NCBI GenBank assembly: GCA_965247565.1
Contig: CBDFHF010000003.1
Span: 2,294,001 to 2,358,000 of the forward strand
DNA from: CBDFHF01 sp965247565
GTDB lineage: Bacteria; Pseudomonadota; Gammaproteobacteria; Methylococcales; Methylomonadaceae
DNA: 64,000 nt
Reading direction: 5' to 3'
The translations under genes were made by a program, and so were the position numbers. The notes below the pieces were generated by a model that ran no database searches, was not told the origin of the DNA, and saw only the letters and a list, made by a program, of their open reading frames with translations. Shown in pieces: positions 17,113 to 24,905 of the stretch. Every line of letters begins with the position of its first letter. The first letter of the stretch is position 1.

Positions 17113-17724
17113 ATGAACCCCAAAAATACTAACACGGTTTGGCACCAAGCCACGGTCACTCGCGCCGATAGAGAGAAATTACATCGACATAAAAGCGTGA
17201 TTCTCTGGTTTACCGGCTTGTCTGGCGCGGGTAAATCGACCTTAGCCCATGCGGTTGAGGAACAGCTTTACAATATGGGTGTTTCCACTTTTGTGCTTGA
17301 CGGAGATAATGTTCGACATGGACTGTGCAGTGATTTGGGCTTTAGTGATGCGGATCGAGTGGAAAATATCCGCCGTATCGGTGAATTGGCCAAGCTAATG
17401 GCAGAGGCTGGCATAATTACGGTGACGGCTTTTATTTCACCGTTCCAATCTGATCGTAACACCGCGAGAAAGCTAGTCGCGGAAGGCGATTTTCTGGAAA
17501 TTTATTGCCGTTGCCCCTTAGAAGTTTGTGAGCAACGGGATGTTAAAGGTATGTACAAAAAGGCTAGGGCAGGGCAGATTCCGTTTTTTACTGGTATTGG
17601 CTCCGCCTATGAGGCTCCTGAACAACCGGAATTAATAGTTGATACCGACCGGCAAACGTTGTCAGAAAGTGTGCAGGCAGTTATTAGCTTGCTTGAGCAG
17701 CGCGGAATTATTCGCGATTCGTAG
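17113..17724 (+). CDS. cysC: adenylyl-sulfate (APS) kinase
   Basis: 203 residues from ATG 17113. Walker A is GLSGAGKS; further APS kinase motifs are LDGDNVRHGLCSDLGFS, RVENIRRIGE, FISPF and KGMYKKARAG. The enzyme phosphorylates APS to PAPS with ATP, the sulfate donor for sulfotransferases and for assimilatory reduction. It is a stand-alone CysC, not fused to CysN. No other cys genes are in the window; the TPR-sulfotransferase at 5248-6765 would be one consumer of PAPS. Ends 30 bases before convergent waaC. Confidence 0.95.
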   Translation: MNPKNTNTVWHQATVTRADREKLHRHKSVILWFTGLSGAGKSTLAHAVEEQLYNMGVSTFVLDGDNVRHGLCSDLGFSDADRVENIRRIGELAKLMAEAGIITVTAFISPFQSDRNTARKLVAEGDFLEIYCRCPLEVCEQRDVKGMYKKARAGQIPFFTGIGSAYEAPEQPELIVDTDRQTLSESVQAVISLLEQRGIIRDS

Positions 17725-17754
17725 CGTAGATAACACGAATCCATCAATAAACGG

Positions 17755-18759
17755 CTATGGCCTAGCGGGCAATAGCTGTTCTGCAGCGTCTATAATCAGT
17801 TGTGGCTCAATTCCCGTAATCGAAAAGTCCTGCTTGTTCAGTTTAAAAGGATTCACAATCGACGATGACTTGATTACCTTATTAATATCGGTTTGATAAA
17901 CTCGGCTAATCGGCGTGGGGCCAAAAATGGTGATTGAAGGTCTGTTTAAGGCCCAGGCCATATGAGTCGGGCCGGTATCATTGCCGATGACTAAATCGGC
18001 TTCGGCGATTAATGCTTTTAAGCCATTTAAATCCAGTTTGGGCATTACGTTAATTAATTTTGACTGGTTAGCCATCCACTCTGCTTTTGCTTTTTCTTCT
18101 TCATTGCCCCAAATAACTAAGCAGTTTTGCTGCAAGGCCTTGGCAACACTGACATAGTGTTCGGCGGGATAGTTACGGCTCGGCCAGGTTGAGCCTATCA
18201 CCATGATAATATTAAATCGCTCAGTTGATAAAAAACCTTCAAGTTGAGTGTTAGCATTGCTGTAAAACAAAAATGGCTGCTTTTCCAGGATCTGTTCTTT
18301 ACTGATGCCAAAGCCGAGCGGCCTGGATAATGCCAGGGTGTTTCTATCAATAGTGTTAGCATCATAAGGGCAATGAATTTTTACATCATAAAACCAGGAT
18401 GCGGCTTTTTCTCTAATAGAAGCGCAGTCAAATCCGGCGCAGTGTGAGCCTAATAACTTTGCTGTTAGCGCTGACTTGATTAAACCTTGAGCATCGATTA
18501 CCAGATTGTAGTGATTACTTGCATAGCGACGGATTTTTTTTACTTCGTGAAAGAAGTTGCCGGGGCTGCTTTTTAATGCTTTCAGGTTGACAGTTAAGAT
18601 GTTGTTTATGTGGGGATTATGCCTTAATAACTCCGCAAAACGCTCTTCCACCACCCAATCAATGCTTATGTCAACGGCTTGAGCTTTGATAAATTGCAGG
18701 GCTACCATGGCGTGAACAATATCACCTAACGCAGATAGTTTGACGATAGCAATTTTCAT
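17755..18759 (-). CDS. waaC: lipopolysaccharide heptosyltransferase I
   Basis: 334 residues of the glycosyltransferase family 9 type. It begins MKIAIVKLSALGDIVHAMVA, contains DWVVEERFAELLRHNP, and near the C-terminus has LIGNDTGPTHMAWAL and ITIFGPT. WaaC adds the first heptose to Kdo of the LPS inner core on the cytoplasmic face of the inner membrane. It overlaps waaF by 4 bases, so the two are translationally coupled. Confidence 0.92.
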   Translation of the reverse strand: MKIAIVKLSALGDIVHAMVALQFIKAQAVDISIDWVVEERFAELLRHNPHINNILTVNLKALKSSPGNFFHEVKKIRRYASNHYNLVIDAQGLIKSALTAKLLGSHCAGFDCASIREKAASWFYDVKIHCPYDANTIDRNTLALSRPLGFGISKEQILEKQPFLFYSNANTQLEGFLSTERFNIIMVIGSTWPSRNYPAEHYVSVAKALQQNCLVIWGNEEEKAKAEWMANQSKLINVMPKLDLNGLKALIAEADLVIGNDTGPTHMAWALNRPSITIFGPTPISRVYQTDINKVIKSSSIVNPFKLNKQDFSITGIEPQLIIDAAEQLLPARP

Positions 18760-19784
18760 AACTGGCCTGATTGAGTGAGATTAATATGGTTCAAAACCTG
18801 ATCTGGGTTGATGTCGGTTAGACATCGAGTGTGACCCAATGGGCAATCTCGTTTAAAACAAGGTGCGCAATCTAGGTTTAAAGAAATAATCTCGGCTTTA
18901 TCATTAAGTGGTGGGGTAAATTTGGGATCAGATGAGCCGTACAAAGCGATTACCCGCTTATCCAGTGCTGCGGCCAAGTGCATTAAACCGGAGTCATTAC
19001 TGACTACTACTTGTACGAGCGACATTAAGTCCACGGCTTCGGCTATGCTGGTTTTACCGGTGAAATCCATACAAATCCCGGATACGGCTTTATTGATAAG
19101 TGCGGCAATGTCTTTATCCTTCTCAGAGCCGAACAACCAAACCTGCCAACCTTCATCTAGCTTAGTTCTGGCTAATTCTGCGAAATACTCGGCAGGCCAA
19201 CGTTTTGCGGCGCCGAATTCTGCGCCTGGACACAAAGCCAGGGTTTTGATTGATTGGTTTAGTTTAAATTTATCGATAACAGCTTGCTGCTGTTCTGGCG
19301 AGATGGCAAGTTTGGGGATTGGATAATTCGGAGGTTGTTCGTAGTCGGCAGGTAAGCCCAGAGCCACAAAACGCTGCACAGTCATCGTCAATCGTTTTTT
19401 ATCAAGTTTTCTGGCATCATTCAATAAACCCCAGCGACATTCGCCAATAAAACCAGTGCGTGTAGGAATATTGGAGAAAAACGGAGTTAATGCTGATTTC
19501 CACGAGTTGGGTAAGAGAATCGCTTGATCATAGCCTTCGGGACGCAATTGCCAACCCAATTTAATACGCTCCCACAAGCCCAACTGGCCGTGGCTTAGCG
19601 GCATTGCTATTCCTTTGCTGACTTGCGGCATTCTATTCAGCAAGGAAAATGTCCAGGCCGGAGCTAAAACGTCAATCTGACAATTAGCGTTATTATTTTT
19701 TAAGGTGATGAAAAGGCTTTGTGCCATCACCATGTCGCCAACCCAGGACGGGCCAACGACGAGGATTTTTGGTGCAGAATTCAA
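18756..19784 (-). CDS. waaF: lipopolysaccharide heptosyltransferase II
   Basis: 342 residues. It begins KILVVGPSWVGDMVMAQSLF and has LALCPGAEFGAAKRWP, VVSNDSGLMHLAAAL and the cysteine-bearing CAPCFKRDCPLGHTRCL, all typical of WaaF. It adds the second heptose of the LPS core. It sits between ilvE (2-base gap) and waaC (4-base overlap), so the three genes form one minus-strand operon. Confidence 0.94.
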   Translation of the reverse strand: MNSAPKILVVGPSWVGDMVMAQSLFITLKNNNANCQIDVLAPAWTFSLLNRMPQVSKGIAMPLSHGQLGLWERIKLGWQLRPEGYDQAILLPNSWKSALTPFFSNIPTRTGFIGECRWGLLNDARKLDKKRLTMTVQRFVALGLPADYEQPPNYPIPKLAISPEQQQAVIDKFKLNQSIKTLALCPGAEFGAAKRWPAEYFAELARTKLDEGWQVWLFGSEKDKDIAALINKAVSGICMDFTGKTSIAEAVDLMSLVQVVVSNDSGLMHLAAALDKRVIALYGSSDPKFTPPLNDKAEIISLNLDCAPCFKRDCPLGHTRCLTDINPDQVLNHINLTQSGQL

Positions 19785-19786
19785 AA

Positions 19787-20710
19787 TTATGCGACGTAAG
19801 TTAACCAGTCGGGGTGATCGGTACGGCGACCTTTTACATAGTCAAAATACAATCCTTGTAGTTTTTGAGTCACCGGACCACGGCTACCGGTAGCGATGGC
19901 ACGGTTATCTAGTTCTCTGATAGGTGTGACTTCTGCCGCAGACCCAGTAAAGAAAGCTTCATCGGCGACATAAATCTCATCGCGGGTAATGCGTTTTTCG
20001 ATGACTTCATAGCCCTGTTCTCTAGCGATAGTCATCACGGTATCACGGGTTATACCTTCTAATGCTGAAGTGGTTTCTGGTGTGTAAATTTTGCCGTTGC
20101 GCACAATGAATAAGTTTTCTGCGCTGCCTTCAGCGGCAAAGCCTTCATGATCCAGCATTAAGGCTTCGTCATAACCGTTAGCTAGTGCTTCTTGCAAAGC
20201 TAAAATTGAGTTAATGTAATTGCCGTTGGCTTTAGCCTTACACATAGTGCTGTTGTGATGATTACGGGTATAAGAAGAGGTACGGATTCGAATGCCTTTT
20301 TCGATGCTTTCTGCGCCCAGATAAGCCCCCCATGACCAAGCAGCGACCATTACATGCACTTTTAAGTTATCGGCGCGCAAACCCATGCCTTCAGAACCAA
20401 AAAAACACATGCTGCGAATATAAGCGCTATCTAAATGGTTTTTCGCGACGGCATCTCGATGTGCTTGATTTAACTGGTCTTTGTTAAAGGGCATTTTCAT
20501 GTTCATGATATGCGCTGAACGGAATAAACGATCAGTGTGCTCTTGCATTCTAAAAATGGCCGCACCTTTTGCCGTTTGGTAGGCTCTGATGCCCTCAAAA
20601 ACACCTAAGCCGTAATGTAAGGTGTGTGTTAACACATGGACTTTAGCTTCACGCCATTCAAGCCATTGCCCATCCAGCCAAATAACTCCGTCTCTATCGT
20701 CCATAGTCAT
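19787..20710 (-). CDS. ilvE: branched-chain amino acid aminotransferase
   Basis: 307 residues, the usual length for class IV aminotransferase IlvE. Motifs include THTLHYGLGVFEGIRAY, FRMQEHTDRLFRSA, the PLP-lysine region TMCKAKANGNYINS, GFAAEGSAENLF and AFFTGSAAEVTPI. It makes Leu, Ile and Val from their keto acids with glutamate. A GGAG ribosome site 8 bases upstream supports ATG at 20710. Confidence 0.96.
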   Translation of the reverse strand: MTMDDRDGVIWLDGQWLEWREAKVHVLTHTLHYGLGVFEGIRAYQTAKGAAIFRMQEHTDRLFRSAHIMNMKMPFNKDQLNQAHRDAVAKNHLDSAYIRSMCFFGSEGMGLRADNLKVHVMVAAWSWGAYLGAESIEKGIRIRTSSYTRNHHNSTMCKAKANGNYINSILALQEALANGYDEALMLDHEGFAAEGSAENLFIVRNGKIYTPETTSALEGITRDTVMTIAREQGYEVIEKRITRDEIYVADEAFFTGSAAEVTPIRELDNRAIATGSRGPVTQKLQGLYFDYVKGRRTDHPDWLTYVA

Positions 20711-20892
20711 GGTTTATTCTCCAACAGTCATCTAGTCTAAAAGGCTCGTAGTGTACTATAAACTTGTGGCGAGCTGTACCGCCTTTACTGTGATAATTAT
20801 TGCTAATTTCGTTATGTGGAGGGAGTGATAAATAGATAGTCGATTAGATAGATGCCGCGGTAAATCAGGCGTCAGGGGATTAACGGGAAAAT

Positions 20893-21013
20893 CTAATTAA
20901 ACTATGTTATTTAACGCAGTTTTTTTGTGTCATATGACACTATTCTCTGCAGGCCAATAGGTACGTGGGTTGTAGAGGTGGCAAAAAACAAAAAATGTGT
21001 TAAATGCCACACT
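20893..21013. repeat. dispersed palindromic repeat, copy B
   Basis: Starts CTAATTAAACTATGTTATTT and runs to a degenerate right palindrome (TGTGTTAAATGCCACAC). The left palindrome GTGTCATATGACAC is perfect. The central arms CTCTGCAGGCC and GGTTGTAGAG still pair, with a change partly offset by wobble pairing. It lies 105 bases before copy C in the 917-base divergent gap between ilvE and the cytochrome gene. Confidence 0.75.
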
Positions 21014-21121
21014 ATCTAAAAATAATTCCAACAAATTTGTTACGGTGTTGAGGATTTAGCAAAAAGTCATTTTTCGGTCTTCATTTAATATTGAATCAAT
21101 ACTAAATACGATACAAGAACT

Positions 21122-21247
21122 TTAATTAAACTATGTTATTTAACACAGTTTTTATGTGTCATATGACGCAATGTTCTGTAGACCAATAAATATGGTGACT
21201 ACAGAGGTAGTTAAAAATCAAAAGTGTGTCATATGACACACTTTTGA
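21122..21247. repeat. dispersed palindromic repeat, copy C, with a perfect 30-bp palindrome
   Basis: Best-preserved copy. The right end 21218-21247 is a perfect palindrome with half-site TCAAAAGTGTGTCAT. The left end has GTGTCATATGACGC, and the centre has CTGTAG ... CTACAG arms, so the whole unit can fold as a long interrupted hairpin. No open frame and no clear target duplication are seen. Confidence 0.78.
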
Positions 21248-21457
21248 AAAAAAAACTCTAACGCATTTTTGTGCAAATTTGGTGCTGAACTAACTCATTA
21301 ATAGAAATGTAGACGGTTAAATTGAGATTACAAGGTACTAAAAGCCTATTTTTTAAAAATTTTGATCGAAGGATAATCCCCCAGTGGGCATGTAAGCTGA
21401 TAATTACATTCGAGAATGGTTTTAGATTGAATTAAGCGCTAGGTAAAAATAATCAGC

Positions 21458-21517
21458 GCCATCGACGATGGCTTGGAAATTGCTGACATATCCCACAAAG
21501 AACGTGGGTGTTCTTTG
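21458..21517 (+). promoter_or_regulatory. two hairpins in the leader of the di-heme gene
   Basis: GCCATCGACGATGGC (21458-21472) is a perfect hairpin. CAAAGAAC (21496-21503) and GTTCTTTG (21510-21517) form a second stem followed by ATTTTTGG. The second has the shape of an intrinsic terminator yet lies about 110 bases upstream of the start at 21628. It could end a short RNA from the repeat region or act as a leader attenuator. No known riboswitch recognised. Confidence 0.4.
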
Positions 21518-21627
21518 ATTTTTGGTGATGTTGTGCGAGACCGGACTGAATAAATTAGTTGGCGGCGGCTTTCACAAGAAGAGAATCTGTACGGCATCGT
21601 TAACATTGAATTTAGAGCGATTTGTTT

Positions 21628-23829
21628 ATGAAATACAACCCGAAAAAACGCATTATTATCCCACTATCGTTGGCTGCTTTGTCAGGGCTGGGATTTGTAA
21701 TACAACCACAGCCGGAACTGCCTTTTACAGGACACGGCAATCAAGAAACTTTGAGTTCGGTCTATGACCGATGGAAATCCTCGTATGAAAATCGCGGAGG
21801 TGCAGAGGTTTTAAGTATTGGTTTGAATTACTCCAAAGCACTTTCACGCGAATTGACAGGAGCTACCGGGCAAGCGGCGCTTAATTTAATAGATGGTCAT
21901 TTCCAGGTGGCGGTTAACGGATTAGCTCCGAAAGACAGTTACGAAGTCTGGCTGTTAGACAACCATACCGATAAACCTGAAAACAAAGCAGTTCAGATCG
22001 GTGCACTCTCTACTATTGGTAAGAAGCGCGTATTAAGTACTCATTTGAATCGGGAACAATTGGCCAGCTTTACGTTGGATGCGGTTGCAGTTGCCAAAGC
22101 GGGTCAAACTCCTGAAAGTGGTGGATTATTATTCGGAACTCCCGGGTTATTGCAGCGTATTTACTATAATGATCGCTTTATCCCAGTTGCCAGCATAGGT
22201 TCCGCCTCTCGTACTCACATAAGTGCGCCGGTAGCGCCGTTTGAATTTTTATTGCCAAAAATGGCGCAAGCCGCCAAAGTTGATAGTCCATTTGCTAATG
22301 ATGCCAATTTCGCTGCATTGATTGCAGAAGGTGAGCAACTTTTCACCAAAGAAACATTTGGTGGTAATGGTCGTACCTGCTCTACGTGCCATCGTCCCGA
22401 TAACAATCACACTATCGACCCTGCTTACATAGCTAATTTGCCACAAAACGATCCGTTGTTTGTGGCTGAAAACAATTCACAATTGGCCGGTCTTGAAAAT
22501 TCGGCTTTACTTCGCCAGTTTGCCCTGTTTATAGCTAATGTTGATGGCTTCGACAGACCGCCATTAATGCGCAGTTCATCCCATTTGCTGGGCATAGCAA
22601 ATACTTTGACGTTTGAAAAAGTTGTTAACCCTGGTACCAACCCTCTAACAGGGTTGCCCTTTTCTAAGGGTGAATTTACCCAGGACGAAAATTACGTTAA
22701 CGATCTTACTGCTCAGTTCGGTGCTGCACCACATGCTATAGGTTGGTCAGGTGACGGCGCACCAGATGGCGGTGCTGTCAGAGATTTCGCTAAAGGCGCA
22801 ATTATCCAGCATTTGCCCAAAAGGTTGAATCGGGTCGCTGGCACTGATTTTATTTTACCTACCGAACACCAGCTGGATGCTTTGGAAGCCTATATGTTAT
22901 CGCTGGGGCGAAGCACTGATGTTGACTTGACCAAGCTGAGTTTTAAATCACCCCTAGTACAAAATGGTTTGATGTTATTTAACACAAAAGAAAACCCAGG
23001 GCAGGTTGTCGTTAATGGAGCTATAACTGGAACACCTATATTCGGTACGACCGGCAATTGTAACGGCTGCCATTCCAATGCCGGTGCAATCAGCTCATCA
23101 ACTGGTGGTAACCCAAGCCGTGATACAGGTGTTGAGCGGATGCGTGACCAGTTACATCACTTGGCTGATCCTAACGTGGCTTATGATGGTGGTTTTGGCC
23201 AAATAGAACAAACCGACTGTGGCCCAGGTTTTAATAAAACCTGTTATAGTGATGGCAGTGTTGTTCCGTCCAAAAATCCAGTTGGTCTACGTCCTGATGC
23301 AAATAATCGTTTGAATCGTTTTAATACGCCTTCATTAATTGAAGCAGCAGATACCGGGCCATTTTTTCACAATAACAGCGTAACTACGCTTGAGGAAACT
23401 GTGGCTTTTTATAGTTCCGATGCGTTTAATAACTCTCCTGGTGCTTTTACCTCATCCGGTATTAACCGCCAAGGTAAACTGGATTCATCGCAAGTTATCG
23501 CTGTCGCCTTGTTTTTGCGTTCTGTCAACGTGTTAGAAAACATTCGCAGCTCTAATCAGTTGGATCAGGAAGCGATCAGCTTAAATGGCAACGCTAGCAA
23601 AGAGACAATCAAGCTGGCGCTAGCAGATACCACTGATGCGATTGAAGTGTTACAGCAAGCGGTTATTAATCCTTATCCGGCGGCGTTGAAAAAACTACAA
23701 CAAGCGTTGGAATATGAAAATTTAGCCGTTAGAGGATTTAACTTTGCGGGGCAACGTAAAACATTGCTGCAAAAAGCGATTTCGCTGAAAACTCAGGCGC
23801 GTGATTCTATGGTGACCGTACATTCTTAA
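21628..23829 (+). CDS. di-heme cytochrome c peroxidase-like protein with extra N-terminal domain
   Basis: 733 residues from ATG 21628, preceded by a weak AGAG. A signal segment (MKYNPKKRIIIPLSLAALSGLGFVI) is followed by a beta-rich domain of about 200 residues (NLIDGHFQVAVNGLAPKDSY, EVWLLDN) resembling the sensor-like part of anti-sigma factors, which I do not assign. Two heme motifs follow: CSTCH at 251-255 and CNGCH at 478-482. RFNTPSLIEAADTGPFFHNN and TTLEETVAFY are the di-heme peroxidase C-terminal signature. A helical tail of about 80 residues ends the protein. Probably periplasmic or surface redox enzyme. It is the first gene of the long plus-strand run that leads to the six giant cytochromes. 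Confidence 0.83.
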   Translation: MKYNPKKRIIIPLSLAALSGLGFVIQPQPELPFTGHGNQETLSSVYDRWKSSYENRGGAEVLSIGLNYSKALSRELTGATGQAALNLIDGHFQVAVNGLAPKDSYEVWLLDNHTDKPENKAVQIGALSTIGKKRVLSTHLNREQLASFTLDAVAVAKAGQTPESGGLLFGTPGLLQRIYYNDRFIPVASIGSASRTHISAPVAPFEFLLPKMAQAAKVDSPFANDANFAALIAEGEQLFTKETFGGNGRTCSTCHRPDNNHTIDPAYIANLPQNDPLFVAENNSQLAGLENSALLRQFALFIANVDGFDRPPLMRSSSHLLGIANTLTFEKVVNPGTNPLTGLPFSKGEFTQDENYVNDLTAQFGAAPHAIGWSGDGAPDGGAVRDFAKGAIIQHLPKRLNRVAGTDFILPTEHQLDALEAYMLSLGRSTDVDLTKLSFKSPLVQNGLMLFNTKENPGQVVVNGAITGTPIFGTTGNCNGCHSNAGAISSSTGGNPSRDTGVERMRDQLHHLADPNVAYDGGFGQIEQTDCGPGFNKTCYSDGSVVPSKNPVGLRPDANNRLNRFNTPSLIEAADTGPFFHNNSVTTLEETVAFYSSDAFNNSPGAFTSSGINRQGKLDSSQVIAVALFLRSVNVLENIRSSNQLDQEAISLNGNASKETIKLALADTTDAIEVLQQAVINPYPAALKKLQQALEYENLAVRGFNFAGQRKTLLQKAISLKTQARDSMVTVHS

Positions 23830-23836
23830 ATATGTA

Positions 23837-23870
23837 CTCTGTTGCCACCCGAAACAGGCTGGCAACAGAG
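23837..23870 (+). terminator. terminator-like hairpin after the di-heme gene
   Basis: CTCTGTTGCCA and TGGCAACAGAG make a perfect 11-bp stem with a 12-base loop, starting 8 bases after the stop. Only three T follow, so read-through to the next gene is possible. Confidence 0.6.
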
Positions 23871-23947
23871 TTTCGGGATTCAAGTCAAATTTGCAAATTT
23901 AAAAATCCACAATCAGATTTTATAATAGTTCAACAGGATACCAGCCA

Positions 23948-24709
23948 ATGATAACTCTCACCGCAAAAAACCGTTTTATGTCCTCCTTGGTGGTGGCGTT
24001 TTTAACACCCTTAATCCCACAAACCGGGGAAGCAGCTGCAAGTTTTAGCAGTTATGCGACCATAACCTATACCATTTCAAGTCTTTCTAACTTGACAACA
24101 GCCAATGATTTTTCTGGGCTCAATATCACGGGCTCCTTTGACCTAGTCTCAGGCCAAGCAACAGAAGTCATAGACGGAAACGGTTCTGTCACCTTGACGC
24201 CTATCGATTCCGCTCCTGCCTCTATAACACCCCAGGTTGGTAGCATTTTTACCAGAACATTTAAATTGGATGGCGAAGCTAGCAATGGTGGTGAAGTCCT
24301 TGCAAGTTACATGACATGGAGTGCTCTGGGTGTTGAGAATACTTCATTAACTGATAGTTATGATATTGGTATAAATTTATCCTACAGCTTATCTGCGAAT
24401 GTCTCTGGCGACAGGGCCGAAGATAGCGCCTTTAGTGATGTGACGTTAAATTACTACAATCTTGATGAAAGTTTTTCAGGTAGCGAATGGATGGGGGCCG
24501 CAACGCCTGACTTGAGTAGCGATTATTTGCAAAACTCACAAGTATTCAGTTTTAACCTGGAGCCGGAAAGCCTTGAAAATTTATATACGGAAACCCGTAT
24601 TGCTAGTGGATTACAGGCGTCGCCAGTTCCGCTTCCCTCTGCGTTATGGTTGTTTGGGTCAGCAATTTTGGCGTTACCCGGTGTTAGAAAACTAAAAAAT
24701 ACACTTTAA
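23948..24709 (+). CDS. PEP-CTERM-sorted exported protein
   Basis: 253 residues: signal peptide (to about residue 30, TGEAAA), an acidic Ser/Thr-rich beta-type body, and the tail VPLPSALWLFGSAILALPGV plus RKLKN. It is not clearly related to the four exported proteins of the left part. No motif gives a function. It lies between the di-heme gene and P1. Confidence 0.8.
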   Translation: MITLTAKNRFMSSLVVAFLTPLIPQTGEAAASFSSYATITYTISSLSNLTTANDFSGLNITGSFDLVSGQATEVIDGNGSVTLTPIDSAPASITPQVGSIFTRTFKLDGEASNGGEVLASYMTWSALGVENTSLTDSYDIGINLSYSLSANVSGDRAEDSAFSDVTLNYYNLDESFSGSEWMGAATPDLSSDYLQNSQVFSFNLEPESLENLYTETRIASGLQASPVPLPSALWLFGSAILALPGVRKLKNTL

Positions 24710-24731
24710 TTGGCTTCTTAGGGCTGAAACA

Positions 24732-24757
24732 AAAAGTGTGTCTGTCGGCACACTTTT
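24732..24757 (+). terminator. intrinsic terminator
   Basis: AAAAGTGTG and CACACTTTT pair over a loop of 8; the T-run is partly in the stem and CCCCTCTTT follows. It separates the PEP-CTERM gene from the giant cytochrome array, so P1 probably has its own promoter in the 150 bases that follow. Confidence 0.7.
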
Positions 24758-24905
24758 CCCCTCTTTACTCCCTGATTCCCCCAATGCATTCCGTTTACCA
24801 AGCACAATCGAATTGATCGCGTAGACTGTAAAGCTGTTTTTTAATGGACTACTAAATGGCGTGAGTTTTGCTAAGTTTTTCCAGAAAAAACTGGAGTAAT
24901 TAGCG

